Source: Stratiolaelaps scimitus (Eukaryota; Arthropoda; Arachnida; Mesostigmata; Laelapidae). From it: a stretch of DNA of 64,000 nucleotides. Where the stretch lies: positions 1,232,001 through 1,296,000 of the forward strand of contig JABWDB010000048.1 in the NCBI GenBank assembly GCA_019614645.1, given 5' to 3'. The notes beneath the pieces were generated by a model, which had not been told where the DNA came from, did no database searches, and saw only the letters and a program-made list of their open reading frames with translations. The position numbers and the translations under genes were made by a program. Shown here in pieces: positions 45,605-58,118 of the stretch (position 1 is its first letter; each line of letters begins with the position of its first letter).

Positions 45605-46489
45605 GGATAGCAGAAGTCGTTTCGAGAAATGTTCATCTATTGTGTGCTGGCACCTGTATGCACGTGTATCCCGGTGCCGCGTTCATTGCGCGCTACGCTG
45701 GTCGTCGACTGACGATTGAACAGGCTTCATTAATGTTTACTTTGTTGCTTGCTTTGCCTTGTTGTCTAGGCTAGCCTATCATATTTGCTAGATGTTCTTA
45801 TTTTTTCTCTTCCCATTTCAACGCAACATATTAAATAGATATGGGTGGCTATAGCCGATGAGTTTGTGGCCTCTTTATTGTCATCACCTCTTTATTACCG
45901 CTCGCCCCCGCGTAGACCGCATTGCCTTGGGGGCTCTCCTTATCGAATCTCCCTTTGTATGCATCAGCTTTATCTTTCATTTTCTTTAGGGCGCTCTGTT
46001 ATAACGGGGTCACTTCGTCTCGTTATGATTAGTGGCATTACCATAAATATAAAGAAATATATATATATATATATATATGTAGGAAGATACCAGAAAGGTC
46101 AATCGTGCCATAAGCTATTCGCATGGTGGTATATGCTCAGAAAAGTAAAAGTATCACTTTGGGTCTTCTTCTTCACCTGAGCCATAAATTTCGACTTCAA
46201 CGGCCTCTTTTGCGCGAGCCAGTCGATTCTAAGCAATAGGCTAATATTGTGGCGAGCTAGGACACTCACCCCGTGTCCCTATGGGCACACGTATATGAGA
46301 AAATAAAGTTTGCAATATCAAATATTCCATAGAAACGTGGCCTAGTTGCGTCCTGAAAACTTGCCTACCCATTCTAGAATCTCCCTTTTTCTTCTCAAGT
46401 AATTAACGCTCTTACGCTTGAGCGCTGACTAGTGGTTGCAAAACGATTGCCAAACTTAAGTAAATGTTTCCGGGTGTCTGACTGCCTCA
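44456..46489. other. Spacer with microsatellites
   Basis: (ATT)n at 44484-44508, long (TA)n at 45538-45604 and (TA)n at 46057-46080. No gene supported. Confidence 0.45.
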
Positions 46490-46612
46490 GAGCCCAGTTA
46501 AGCATTTAACTCAGTCGACGATACAACTGCTTACGGCATTGCTTCTTCGTAAGACGAGCCCACCCGTTAAATTCACATATGCAATGGCGGGCAATCGAAC
46601 CCGCCCACCTTC
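46490..46612 (-). mobile_element. SINE-C copy, minus
   Basis: The reverse complement has B box CGGGTTCGATTGCCCGCC, CATTGCATATGTGAATTTAA, GGGCTCGTCTTACGAAG and AGCAATGCCGTAAGCAG. One of the best-kept SINE-C B boxes. Confidence 0.75.
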
Positions 46613-46667
46613 GTGCCCCTCCCCATTGCAAAAGGATCGTCGAACTTAAAGCAACCCTATTTTACTT

Positions 46668-46760
46668 TCGGACCGATTCTCAACCAACATTCAACTGAGT
46701 CTACGGAATTGCTTTTTATATTGCTTCGTACGACGGACCCCTAAAAGGCAAATGTGCCAC
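46668..46760 (-). mobile_element. SINE-C 3' fragment, minus
   Basis: The same 3' order is repeated directly downstream of the previous copy: CAACTGAGTCTACGGAATTG, CTTCGTACGACGGACCCCT, AAAGGCAAATGTGCC. Two tandem SINE-C pieces of different age. Confidence 0.55.
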
Positions 46761-47461
46761 GGAAGGGCTCCATTTTGTTAACGGATATCTCATGGAATAC
46801 CTAGAATAATGGGCCTGCGTGGGGCCTAGCCCTACTCAATTGTTGTTGGTCCTTCACACCACCATTCGGTCACACATTTTCCCCGGGTGTTTCTGTTGGC
46901 AGGACATGGCCTTACGTAGCCTTACCTAGATATTGTGGAAAAACGTGTGTCCACGATGACATTCCCCTCGTTTACAGCCGAAATCGAATCCAATGAAAAT
47001 CACGATGAAGGAGGTAGTTTATACCGTTTGCATCAAACGAACCCGTAATGAAAGTCGAATAAATTATTAAAATCAGATTCAGTCAATCAATTCACGACGA
47101 ACACACATTTCAGACACATACACAATCATTTCAGATTCGCTACAGCGTTCCCGTCCATCGGGTGATGCGGACAAATGTATAATGTATATCAAATACGAAT
47201 GCGAAGAGTGTTCACATACATTTCGTGAGTTTGTCCTTTTGACCGGACGTAGTCAGACGCTCATGAACCCCGCCCGGGCCCGGATCGGTGCAGCGCAAAC
47301 GAAAGATTCGTGTAGTCTTGCTAGAACGTCCAGTTCAGCTGTCGGAGGGCGTCTGCCGGTCGGCGTACAGCGGGCAAACTGCGAGATCTTGCGGTGACAT
47401 GAGAGAGGATCGAATTGTGGTATCTTCCCTGTTCATCAGTTTCGACTGCGAACGAATGCGA

Positions 47462-47482
47462 AGCGATATCAGTTCGCGTGTG
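47462..47482 (+). promoter_or_regulatory. Inr-centred 21-mer, copy 1
   Basis: GCGATATCAGTTCGCGTGTG preceded by A. It contains TCAGTT, the arthropod initiator. It is identical over 21 bp to 52656-52676, same strand. Both copies sit in locally GC/CG-richer DNA (here 47260-47500). A promoter role is inference. Confidence 0.3.
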
Positions 47483-47539
47483 ATCGATGATTCGATCGAC
47501 AGATGTCGAAAACAGCCGTGTCAAGCATTGATTTATTGC

Positions 47540-47541
<2 letters not shown>

Positions 47542-47576
<35 letters not shown>
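47542..47576. repeat. (TA)n microsatellite
   Basis: About 16 units. Confidence 0.95.
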
Positions 47577-47577
<1 letters not shown>

Positions 47578-47720
47578 TTCATTGCTGTATGTTTATACCT
47601 GTCCGCTTGATGATAAGATTTACTTGAGGAATATCTACAGGAAGTCTACATGGATAACCTGCATAACCCTTGAAAACTAATCCCTAGTAAAATTAGCTGG
47701 TATCCTGTCAACTGAAGCAC

Positions 47721-47855
<135 letters not shown>

Positions 47856-48548
47856 ATACATGTTCAGGGTTCTAAAGTGTGTGTATACTAGATGCATCGA
47901 AATAGAAGAAAAATATTGAAGCAATTTCATTTTTCAGTAATCTTAGAGCTTTGTATCAACTGTAGCGGACCCTTCGTCACGAACGAAAAACAGAACGGAT
48001 GCGGTTGACGAGCTTTTGGGCGTTTTCAATAGAATTTCGGGAGGGAACACCCTGAAATCGGCCCGCTCCATCGACTACTTAATGTATAATACATATTAAT
48101 ATGTATATATATTATTATTATAATATATATTTTTTGCCATTGATTTTAATAACCAAATATATGATTTCGAGAACTTGAGGAAAGCGATTTTTTGTTACTG
48201 CACGTGGATTAGTTAATAATTACGACTCTTCTCCATGATTTTTCGGTTTCTTCTTCAGTGCAGGTTGCCACAATTAATATAAGATCATGTCCTTATTGTT
48301 TTCCGGGTTGACCTTCGCGCTCGCAGTATACACGCCCGAATACGAAAGCTATTTATAGAAATTATGTCAGTCTGAGATTTCAACGTGGCTCATCATCCGG
48401 ACAGTTGGTTTGTAGATTGATTTTTAGAAACACGCTCAATATATTGTCAGTAAAACGAATTATTAATTTTCCCCATGGATTGCGCCATAGGTCACGTGAA
48501 CTGTGGCTTCCGTGGCGAGTATCTCGATAACTGTTGGGTATGTATGGG
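47856..48548. other. Non-coding AT-rich spacer
   Basis: Nothing recognised. Confidence 0.4.
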
Positions 48549-48549
48549 A

Positions 48550-48720
48550 TACTCGGTAATAATAGTAATAATAATATAGTAATAATAGTAATAATAATAT
48601 AGTAATAATAGTGAAAATAATATAGTAATAATAGTAATAATAATATAGTAATAATAATATAGTAATAATAGTAATAATAATATAGTAATAATAGTAATAA
48701 TGTTACTCGGTAATAATAGT
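48550..48720. repeat. AAT/AGT-based minisatellite bounded by 17-bp direct repeats
   Basis: The array is built from GTAATAATAGTAATAATAAT and ATAGTAATAATA-type blocks. TACTCGGTAATAATAGT occurs at 48550-48566 and again at 48704-48720, one copy at each edge. This suggests that the array grew inside a duplicated unit. Confidence 0.85.
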
Positions 48721-49127
48721 CGCTTAGTATACATCGACGAGGAGAAAACAGATTTTTGAAGAAATTGAGCCATTGCTCAATAAATTAAGGCACTAACGAG
48801 CAGAAACTGAATGTTCTGAGCTATATTTTGATTTAATTTACCTTCCAAAACATAGGACTTACCTGGGACAAATCGATTTTTCGAACACCTCTCCAGAAAA
48901 ACTATAAATAGAATTTTTAGCAAAGCTCACGCTGCCCTCAGAAAATCTGAGAAAATATCGCTATTGTGACACATTCAATGCAGGTATGTGCCCCTCTGAA
49001 ACTCTGGGGCACATACGAAATAGCACCTATATTCCTGGCAACGCAAACACGAGTACGAGTCACGCCGGCGGACTTGGGCTAACGTGCGCTGTCGAGGTTA
49101 CATGGAAATGTGAAGACGAGACTAGCG

Positions 49128-49275
49128 AAGAGATAGAGACCCACCAACCGAGGTTGGAGATTTTAGCAGCACGTATACGGGACACGTTTTCCACGTCATC
49201 GACGTCAATCCTGCACTGGATCGGGCCCCCGAGTGGTATCTGTGCGTTTGAAGAAAGTTTCTTCAATGTAAAAAA
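49128..49275 (-). repeat. Repeat D, copy 4, minus
   Basis: The reverse complement runs CTTTCTTCAAACGCACAGAT, ACCACTCGGG, GGATTGACGTCGATGACGTG, then GCTGCTAAAATCTCCAACCT. The most divergent of the four. Confidence 0.5.
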
Positions 49276-50321
49276 AAAAAACAGGCTAACGTCTACCTCA
49301 GGAGCGGGGATTTCTTTATGGTAATTGAGGTTTCTCAACTGATGATAATCCGACGGTTTAATACCAACCCAGCATCTTCTCATTCAACTTTGAACGTCCT
49401 CGGTACCGTGTTTCGGCAATGTCGAGACATTGCACCTGGTCCACGACGAATTATCACGGATCAAAATCTCCGCCAGAGGCTAAATGGTTTTATGTTTTAC
49501 CTGAATGTTATGATATATTAGGATGATGATTAGCGAATGGTGTTAGCAGGCGTCATTCTATCCGTTTTCGCAATACAACTAAGGCAAATACATAGGACAT
49601 CGTCGCTTATCTCGTTAATTAATCTTTTCCCCTTATTTCCTCATTAATCGATTTCATTTGAATAATCTTCGCATACACGATCCGTCCTGATACGCCAGGC
49701 CGGACATCTTCTCGCTGTATCACTCGTACACATATCACTGCATGCATGCGCTTTTCGGTGATTTTAAATCGTGTCATGACCTTGACAAATCAATAACACA
49801 GTCTCTCACCAGCACTCGTTCCGTGTTTCTCCTCCGATATTGAAGACATAAGAGAAGTCTCCCGTCTTCGGACCACCCACCATCCCGAAGGGGGCTGTTT
49901 CCAGCTGGAACACCGCAACGTCAGTCAACAGACTGAGTTCGGCGTTGATCAGGCGATTGGTAAAAAAGAAGAAAAAATGTCTTCGACACTTTCTCCTTGT
50001 CTTCTTTCTCTTCTTCCCGCTCGTTCAGATGGATGAGTGAAGATCGCCTCCTGGTGTGACAAAGGATTATTCGCTATCGTGTGCAAGACACTCGCGGTAC
50101 GTTCATATTGCACGATCCCGACGTCGGAAGTTCCCTGTGACCCAGCAGGCGTTACTACGACATACACAAGATGTCGGGAGGATAATCTATTTTCAGTAGG
50201 GCATGAGACATGCGTTACATTTGTTGGCCAGCGGTTACCACTGCTGTTGCTGGTGCAGCTGCCAAATACGAAGGTGTACACTTTTCGTGATGCGACATCA
50301 GAGCCAGATTTACACACCGTG

Positions 50322-50361
<40 letters not shown>

Positions 50362-51098
50362 CATTATGCATATACAGTACCCGTGTGTATGTATATGAAT
50401 ACACACATCAGAGACATTAGAAGAGTGTCTCGAAGGCAGATTTAAAGACTGTTACGCCAACGGCGTCTTTACTGACCTGTTCTGGAAAGGGAGGCGTCTG
50501 TTTATGCCGTGCTTGTATTCAAATGGGGGCGAAAATACGAGCACCAGCTAGAGAACACACACGAAAGGACTCGAGGCCGGAGAGGCGGGGTGTAGATCAG
50601 GCAATGTTTATTTGTTTGTAAACCTCGGAGCGTCGGTTAACGGCGTTATCAAGCAGGTCCAAATGTCTAAAGCTACCGTTGAGGGAACATTTGAAAACTT
50701 TCAAGGTTGACATTTCTCAGGCAGACTAATCCATCTTTTGAGCAGTGTATCGAATGTGCCAGGTATACTTGACGTGTGCAGATCATCATCGAGCTGGAAA
50801 GGAGGATGCCCGTGGCTGGCATTTGTACAACTCTCACCGCCGTAACTGAAGCAATGCGCTAACCGGCACCTGGAAGGGCGGTGCTGATGAATATCATCAA
50901 CAGCTCTTGAAGGGGGGAGGTCACGATGTTTTCATGCATTAGCATGTCAACACGCCACTCCCTTTAAATAAAATATCAAAAATTGATCATCTTGACCCAA
51001 ATATAAGACCTTTTTCTCAGTGGTCCTTCAAGCGTCTTGGGCTCCTCCGATATCTTCCTGAGTGAGGTTTCACAACGTCTTGTTATTTGTCCGCGTTG
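49276..51098. other. Spacer with (CT)n tract
   Basis: (CT)n at 50324-50356. Overlapping frames at 49949-50445 run through the CT tract and are not supported as genes. Confidence 0.45.
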
Positions 51099-51371
51099 TC
51101 CCCTGGATGGTTGTCTAGTGGTGAGCGTCTTGGACTACTAGACCGGAGGGACACGTGTGTGCTGGGTTCAAATCCTGTCAGAAGCGTTGGAGAATCCTTG
51201 GAGTTCTCTCTCATCTTTCCCTCTCTGAAGGTTCTTGCCAGGTACGAACGAGTAAGGAAGAGAATAAGCAAAGGTGGCCCCGACAGATCCTCTCATAGTA
51301 ATACCTAAAAGGTTAAGAGCTGACGCCTAGGTCAGATAGGGGCAGAACAGCTGAAGGTCAGCTCAAAGAAA
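51099..51371 (+). mobile_element. SINE-B copy, full length
   Basis: TCCCCTGGATGGTTGTCTAG, GTGGTGAGCGTCTTGGACTA, CTAGACCGGAGGGACACG, B box GGGTTCAAATCCTGTC, later AGTAATACCTAAAAGGTTAA and TGAAGGTCAGCTC. Boundaries follow the TSD-defined copy at 10448. No clear duplication flanks this one. Confidence 0.9.
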
Positions 51372-52040
51372 CAACATTTTGTTCATTCTCCGCTATTTGA
51401 TTCACTTAACTCACACGAGTACCTACTACCGACTACCTTCTCTAGAACTTCACTGGACTCTCTTGTATGACAGTTCTTCCAGTAATGACTCAATCTTCCG
51501 AGCCGAACTCTGCCACATGGGAGAACAACTGAGAGTCAGGCTAAAGAATGAAGTATCTTCTGTTGTCTCGATTGGTTTTCGTTCCGAGGCGTGTGTATAT
51601 GTGTGTCCCCCTATCGACGTGTCACTGACGTGCCTGTTCTTCGCCGTAGAACTTTCAATAGGAGGTGGTTTGTCTCGCAGTCATTTGAGGCAACTGCTAT
51701 TTGTCAAAGCGACCGGGAGCTGCTAACCGGGGGCTATTCTATGGACGTTAGCGCAGAAATGTCGCAGAAAGGGTGTCCTTCCTGTCGATTCCTCTCCAGG
51801 GGTAGTAACCGTTAGACGGCGTATCTATGATTTGAATATGCATTCATCCAATATAAACTGCAAACCCTCCCCCCTCATTTGTCGGCTACGATAGGAGCCG
51901 ATACTTTGGCGTTCGTTCTGACGGGCAGCCTTCAAACGGGGGAGCTACCTGACAACTATCTAATAACAGCAGTAACAATGTAATTTAACATTTATATAAC
52001 TCTCGCTCATACTCGTCGGCAGGTCACTCGTTGTTGTTGT
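51372..52040. other. Non-coding spacer
   Basis: No repeat or gene recognised. Frames at 51379-51815 lack domains. Confidence 0.35.
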
Positions 52041-52271
52041 TGTTGTCTTTAAAGAGTTGTTCATCCTCATTTAAAAATAATAGCTGATAGTTGACGCCGC
52101 AGGCTCGTTGTGTGCTGCTGCTGTTGCCGTAGAGCCACTCTTCGTCAACGATCAGTGTACTACGTTCAGACAGCTCCGAATCATCTCGCCAGCGAGTTGG
52201 GGATGGGAGGTGCGTTGGGGGGGGGGGGGTCGTTACGATAATGATGGGGTAGCCACATTGGGTGCATCGAG

Positions 52272-52643
52272 ATGTCGCCAAACGGGCGAGAACTACTAAA
52301 GGCGCAACTGCCACGTAGGACATCTCTGCTCTGCCGGGCCCTTCACGATTCGTGTCCCGGCGTCGGCGAGACAACGCCAACAGCTGTGACACAACAACGG
52401 CCAAGCGACCGTCGTCACCAGTTCCGATCAGCGCTCACCCTGACGACGACGACACCGGTAGACGCCGACGGCTCGGCAACGCTACGAGCCAACGAACGAG
52501 ATATGGATGAGAGGAGAGTAAAGAGAACGAGCGAGGTCGCTTACGCCAATTGCGGACCGTGGCTGACTCCGCTGACCGCAACGTTGGCTGTGTGGCTAGT
52601 CGTCTATCTGGGCGAGCTTTGCAGAATTCTGGAACGTCCTTGA
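52272..52643 (+). CDS. Small-ORF candidate with one hydrophobic segment
   Basis: A 123-codon ATG frame in a GC/CG-rich block (about 52100-52760). The N-terminal two thirds are polar (TTTTPVDADGSATLRANERD), followed by DERRVKRTSE. A hydrophobic segment, WLTPLTATLAVWLVVYLGEL, sits near residues 97-116, and the ORF ends CRILERP. It could be a tail-anchored or single-pass membrane microprotein, or first-exon sequence. The C-terminal hydrophobic run and GC-rich context are the only support. Confidence 0.25.
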   Translation: MSPNGRELLKAQLPRRTSLLCRALHDSCPGVGETTPTAVTQQRPSDRRHQFRSALTLTTTTPVDADGSATLRANERDMDERRVKRTSEVAYANCGPWLTPLTATLAVWLVVYLGELCRILERP

Positions 52644-52655
52644 GGATGAACCCGC

Positions 52656-52676
52656 AGCGATATCAGTTCGCGTGTG
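52656..52676 (+). promoter_or_regulatory. Inr-centred 21-mer, copy 2
   Basis: Exact partner of 47462-47482, again centred on TCAGTT in CG-rich DNA. It is followed by a GCGCCATTTGGCGC palindrome at 52682-52695. Confidence 0.3.
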
Positions 52677-52744
52677 CCTCGGCGCCATTTGGCGCATTGT
52701 GACGCGAGCTCGCTCGAAGGCGCCGCCGCCGCCGAACCACTACG

Positions 52745-53119
52745 ATGATCGTTCGGATCCGTCGTCACGTCAACACACGGTCAGATCCACCGACGGCTGG
52801 CCGCGTCAGAGATGCTGTTGAACGCAATATACTTCTGTCAAATGATGATGACGAGGCAAGCGGAGACACTTCAGAGCATTTAGTCGTCGTTCAGATGGTG
52901 AGGTCCGATCAGGCGTCAGCCCGTGCGAAGGCAGTGATAGGTGGCAATCTGGATGGCGGATCGGGGGTGGCAGTTGGGGTGGGGGGGCGGGGGGGCAGCT
53001 GTGCAGAAACAAAACGCATCAAACATTTGACTACAGCAACGATGATGACAGAGGTGACGAACAACAACAACGAACAACGACAACAACAAGAAGAAGCAAA
53101 TTGCCTATATATAAAGTAA
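52745..53119 (+). other. Open frame of 124 codons, low complexity
   Basis: Reads through Gly-rich (GGSGVAVGVGGRGGS) and Asn/Gln-rich (TNNNNEQRQQQEEAN) parts generated by G and CAA runs. No domain. Could be coding in a protein with disordered regions; not supported beyond that. Confidence 0.15.
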
Positions 53120-54198
53120 ATAGATGCATGCGTAAAGCAAAGTACAAGTGGTATAGATGCCCTTGTCAAATGGGCGAACACCTGCTCTCGTGTGGCGCGA
53201 TGACGATGTCCACGACGTGGGATACTAATTTGTCTGAATTCTGTGCGGGGCGAGATATAGCGAGGGTCAGGGGCTGTGTTGGCCTCCGATTCGAAGATAC
53301 GGTGGACAAATTTGAAATAATTCTTCACAGTAATGCGATAAGAGAACATTACTACCTAACTTGTATAATCGACACAGCAAGCTCAGACGGACGAGACAGG
53401 GTCCAATATACGAATAGTAATCCATAACAATACACAATAGTGATATTAATGAGATAGAATACAGTAGCTGGCTTACGAGTCACAGAAAAAGGTCGTCGTC
53501 GTCGTTGTCGTCAAACTGACAAACTGAAGATGTGGGCGTTTTCTATGTATGGCTTTTAGTGGTAGTGGGGTTGAGGGGTAGTTTGTGTTCTCTGTGTTAT
53601 TACAGGGGTAACTATTTGGGACAAACGTTGTACAGGTTATAATTAAATTAAGTAGTATTCCGTATAGAAAATAGAAAAATATTACAGCTTGAATGAGCGG
53701 AAGCTCGCCACTTTTATTTAATAATAATAACCACAACAACTCTACGAAACGTGTCCGTAATTTTCGGCCATAGACTTTATTTTTTTATATTTTACTTTAT
53801 TTTTATATTTGCTATTCTCATTATCGGGCCTATGTATTATGTACAATAATGCAAATTAATGATTTGTTCTCAATTAATGATTCCCATTTCATCCTCGACC
53901 CTTGTGCAATTCTCGAGCGCTCCTTGAGATATTGAGTGATTATTTTCAATTCTATTGTCTACACGATAAGATCTTCTAGATGTTTCATAATTGCCGAATT
54001 AACACCAAATCTGTAATACACCCATTGTTGCGTGGGCTTAAACCACCGAGCCTGAACACCCACAGATCAGGATACCCCCTCAATTATCATTTATTATTAT
54101 TATTATTTGATTATCATTTCACGAGCGATTATCAGATCATGCTTCGTCCGTTTATTTTCTTTCGCCTTGTCGGTCTCCGTGAACAGTGGGCTTCAATC

Positions 54199-54229
<31 letters not shown>

Positions 54230-54390
54230 TCATCTACATACACACAATCACGTTTATTCATGCACTGTGTGTCCATGTGTGTATACAAGGTAATATTCAC
54301 CCGGATTTAGATGCACGAACGCATTATTGGCTTCATTCAGATAGAACCAGCCGGAGCTAAACACGCTCCCCTTCAACAGCGGGCCGAATA
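53120..54390. other. Spacer with TA tract
   Basis: (TA)n at 54198-54226. No gene supported. Confidence 0.4.
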
Positions 54391-54609
54391 ATGAGCCACA
54401 AACAACAGCAGCAGCATCAGCGCAGGCGGCAGTCCTCTAGCCTCTGCTTGGTGTCCGTGGGACTCAGGTTAGCAGCTCGGCAATTTTCACATACACACAC
54501 ACGGACACGAATGGACACCGATAGAAGTACCCAGATGAAAATGCACAGACGTGGGAGCTTCGGACGAACATTATTATCACCGGAGACCCTTGAACATCTT
54601 CTTCCATGA
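54391..54609 (+). CDS. Small-ORF candidate, Gln/Arg-rich
   Basis: A 72-codon ATG frame with A at -3. It starts MSHKQQQQHQRRRQSSSLCL and ends KMHRRGSFGRTLLSPETLEH, then LLP. RRGSFG looks like a basophilic kinase site. An internal CTCAG|GTTAGC donor-like site after codon 26 would make the first part an exon. No family recognised. Confidence 0.25.
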   Translation: MSHKQQQQHQRRRQSSSLCLVSVGLRLAARQFSHTHTRTRMDTDRSTQMKMHRRGSFGRTLLSPETLEHLLP

Positions 54610-55449
54610 TACTATCGACTGTACGGCTGAGGCGACTTTGTAAATTTTACTGTGCTGATGATGGCTGACAGCCTGTTCGTTCGTTGTAAGAACACTTACA
54701 ATTATTATTATTATAATAATAGTAACAGCAATTATTATGATGATTATTATTATTAATTGGTATTATTTGCCTCAATAGAATAGGGCACCTTCGAAAAATT
54801 TCCGAAAAAAACGGTTCCATGTAATCGATCTGTTCGACAGACTCGACTCCTGTCTACATAAGAACGAACGCAATCTTCGTCAATCTGAAAAAGCCATGTC
54901 GCGTAGGGACCCCAGCTCAGTCCGAGCTCGTCAAGGAGCAATTTCGCAACTCGAATCATAACATGTATCGTATGGTAACTCGTATACTAGCTGGTGCCAG
55001 CCGGCCCCCGCTATTTACGTATTTATCAAAACGTCATATTGTGCTGTTCGCTGTGTCTCGTATCCAACAAGTACTAGGTATAAGGAGTCTTTTCTGTTTC
55101 TGCGTTGTCTTTGGTCCGCCTGATTGAAATTCGTTGCATTGGCTGTTCATTGGTTCGTTGGCTCGTATATGGAATTTTTACTACGGCAAACCATTATCAG
55201 TATATAACACCACTGCTGCTGATGCGGCTGCTTCAACTATGTATCGCGTAACTAGTAACATACAGAACAAGACGTGCCTCCTCACCCCACCTCACTCATG
55301 CAATGTGTATTATTGACGAATAGTGATTCTACCGAATCAAATGATGGGGGCGGAACAACCGGACGAGACCAACTCCTGCGAATTCATTTCGAATCAGACA
55401 TGCACGAATACATTTTACATACGCTGGCAATTCATCTTTGAAATGTCAT

Positions 55450-55494
<45 letters not shown>

Positions 55495-58039
55495 GTACAA
55501 GTTTATAATGAGAGCAAGGGTATATATATCCATATAGAATATTGTACCCACATGTTTTAACCGAACAGACCCAAGTGATTATTCTGAATCATTTGTGATT
55601 CTGTTGTTGTTCATGTTGTTGTTGTTGTTGTTTTTTTTGCTGCTGCTGTTGTTGTAATTTACGCATTATTCAAATCGCACATGGATAGAATATAATGTGA
55701 TTTGTTAGCCTGCTCTGCTTCAGTGGTCATCTAGGCTGGTGGATCTTCATTTATCAATTCCGTTCAGCCGACGCTTTTTGACGTCTTCAAGTGCCTATCT
55801 AATATTATTAGTATTATTTTTACCTGTGATTTTCTCCACGCGACTATCACCGTATACAATCTCTGACGGGTCGCATGAAGAGACGAGACGCAAATCCATA
55901 CAAGAAGGCAACATAAACAGACGCTCAATTCTGCTCAGGATTTCTATAAAATCGAATTAAATATTGAAGGCATTACATATATTTGAGCCGTTATAAGCAC
56001 GCGCTATAGCATATAAGCACGCGCCATTAATTTATTCATTCACGTGTGAGCACGAATTGTGTCGATCTGGAGGTAGACAGCGAATGCGGACATGTCACCC
56101 AAAGTCGTCGGTAGCAGATGCAATGAACGGTGATTTGGAGAAAATGCAAAATTCAAACAAAAATATACAGAAATATAAGCAGTCGTGCCACTTGGTGAAG
56201 CAGTACACCAAGAAACACTGTGCTTTACTGATGTGTTATTCTACATTCGCTAGTCGATAATAATATGCCAACAAATTAGCCATTAAACAAAAAAAAACAA
56301 ATATTACATTGCCGCATATTGGCTGGAGGGGGAGAGGTCTAACAGTTGGTCACGTATCAACACTTTAACAGCGAAAATGGTGGCGTTTTGTTACAGGTTC
56401 TATGACGACGTAATTTGCTACAAATATTCCAACCAGAAGCAACAAATTTTCACTGCCATATTCTACCGTTAATATGCATCCCATTTCATCGCTTTCCTAT
56501 ATAAATCACTGAGGGCAAGTGAAATGTCTTACAACGTGAAATCCATAAATGAAATGCTAAGCTCACACACACAACAAGACGGAGAGAGAGAGAAGCCCCC
56601 ACATATACATATACTTCATATTACAGTATCATCTCACCCAGGCACCGCCATCGTGTTATCTACCGGCCTTGAGATGCTCCTCGGACAACTTTAACATTCG
56701 TCACGTCTGGGAGGGGAGGGGGTCAGTTCGCCAAATGTGTGTCTCGCAGATGGACAGCATTGGCCGACACCATAATTTCTCAATTTCTAACAAACCTCAT
56801 TCATTATCTTGGCATTACGTCGTGGTCAAGCCGTTTCAAAACAACAAAAAAAATAACAACAACGTTCACGTGCGTTCTAGATTCACGTTCTTTGCCACGT
56901 GTCCACGAGTTATTCTGCCACCTAAACAGAAGTGTGCTTGTGTACAACGTATCTGCGATAGGCTAAACCCGTACGATTTCAAGGGTAGCCAACTGCCATC
57001 AGTGTTTCAGACCACATTTCATCGTTGTAGTAACGTTAGCCTCAAACCCCCCCCCCAAACGTCCGGCGTGGCAATTCATGCTTTTGCGACAATGACATTC
57101 ACCATTAATGGTTAAAGAACGGCCACCAGTAATAATATTGTTACTCCGGCAAGTTTTATCATAAGGGCTAGTATATGTAATTCCCTAAATGCTACATATA
57201 ATCATCACGGGACACACTGTCACTATATAAATTATATATATATATATATATATACATGTACAGTAATAGGAGTCATTGTAGAAATAATCGTCGCATCACT
57301 AGACAAAGCGTGTACGATTTATTTACAACAATATTTATTACCTTAGCAACATTGTTATTATCACCCCCATTCCCACCTATGATGATATACCCCACTGTAA
57401 TTAAGGCACTTTCAGCTAAATATGCGCCGAGTAGCCCGGTGCCACCGCTGCTATTGTGTTCAAGGGGTACATGGATACCCCACCACCCCCCAACAACAAC
57501 CAAACAACGAAGAGGTTGAGATGATGACAAATTAGGACAAAATTTCCACCCAGCTGAAACGCGTTGAAAACCGCGTTTGTCTCTTCCCCTTCGGTGGGTC
57601 CTCGCGTCTCGGTGATTTCTCCCTCTATTCAATATCAGAGGTAAAACATTTATCATTATTGTCATCATTATCACATTCTTCTTATTATTATAATTATTAT
57701 ACTTATTATAATGAGATTATTCGTCGGTCAGTGAAGGTCGCGCCTCGTCGCGACGATGCTCCGTTAAACAATGGACGCTTAGCAGATTCGAAGAACGTAT
57801 CTAGGTTAATTTTAGAAGCTTGACATTGATGATTACTCTCTAGTGACAATTCTAAAGGCCCCTTCCCACTCCCATTCAAATTGTGCTAATACTGCCTTTT
57901 TTTTAAGAGGTTGAGGGGTAAAATCTTCAGAAAGACACTACAGCTTCACATCTTAGGTATTCGCTGTGATAGTGCCGGATTTTTACCGGCAAATTTACTG
58001 TGTAAGTCCATTTGGTGAAAATACACTCTGGCTTTTACA
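54610..58039. other. Spacer with microsatellites
   Basis: (TA)n at 55452-55495 (with TG end), GTT/CTG run at 55610-55656, (TA)n at 57231-57259. The 148-codon frame at 56669-57115 is within chance length and shows no domain. Confidence 0.45.
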
Positions 58040-58118
58040 CTATTTTTTAATCGAGAACTTAAGCATTGTAAAATTGCAGTTCCGGAAATAAACCGCAAAT
58101 GTTATGTTATGTTATTTC
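58040..58118 (+). mobile_element. SINE-A variant 3' end (79 bp identical to 43921-43999)
   Basis: CTATTTTTTAATCGAGAACT, TAAGCATTGTAAAATTGCAG, TTCCGGAAATAAACCGCAAA, then TGTTATGTTATGTTATTTC. Exact reverse complement of the 43921 copy. Confidence 0.85.

Noticed and set aside
48492..48773. 93-codon Ile/Tyr/Leu-rich minus frame
   Set aside because: Translation of the AAT/AGT minisatellite.
49949..50445. Open frames with SLSLSLS or RERERER runs
   Set aside because: Generated by the (CT)n microsatellite at 50324-50356.
56669..57115. 148-codon plus-strand open frame
   Set aside because: No signal peptide, domain or splice context. It runs through an AAC/AAT tract and is within chance length.
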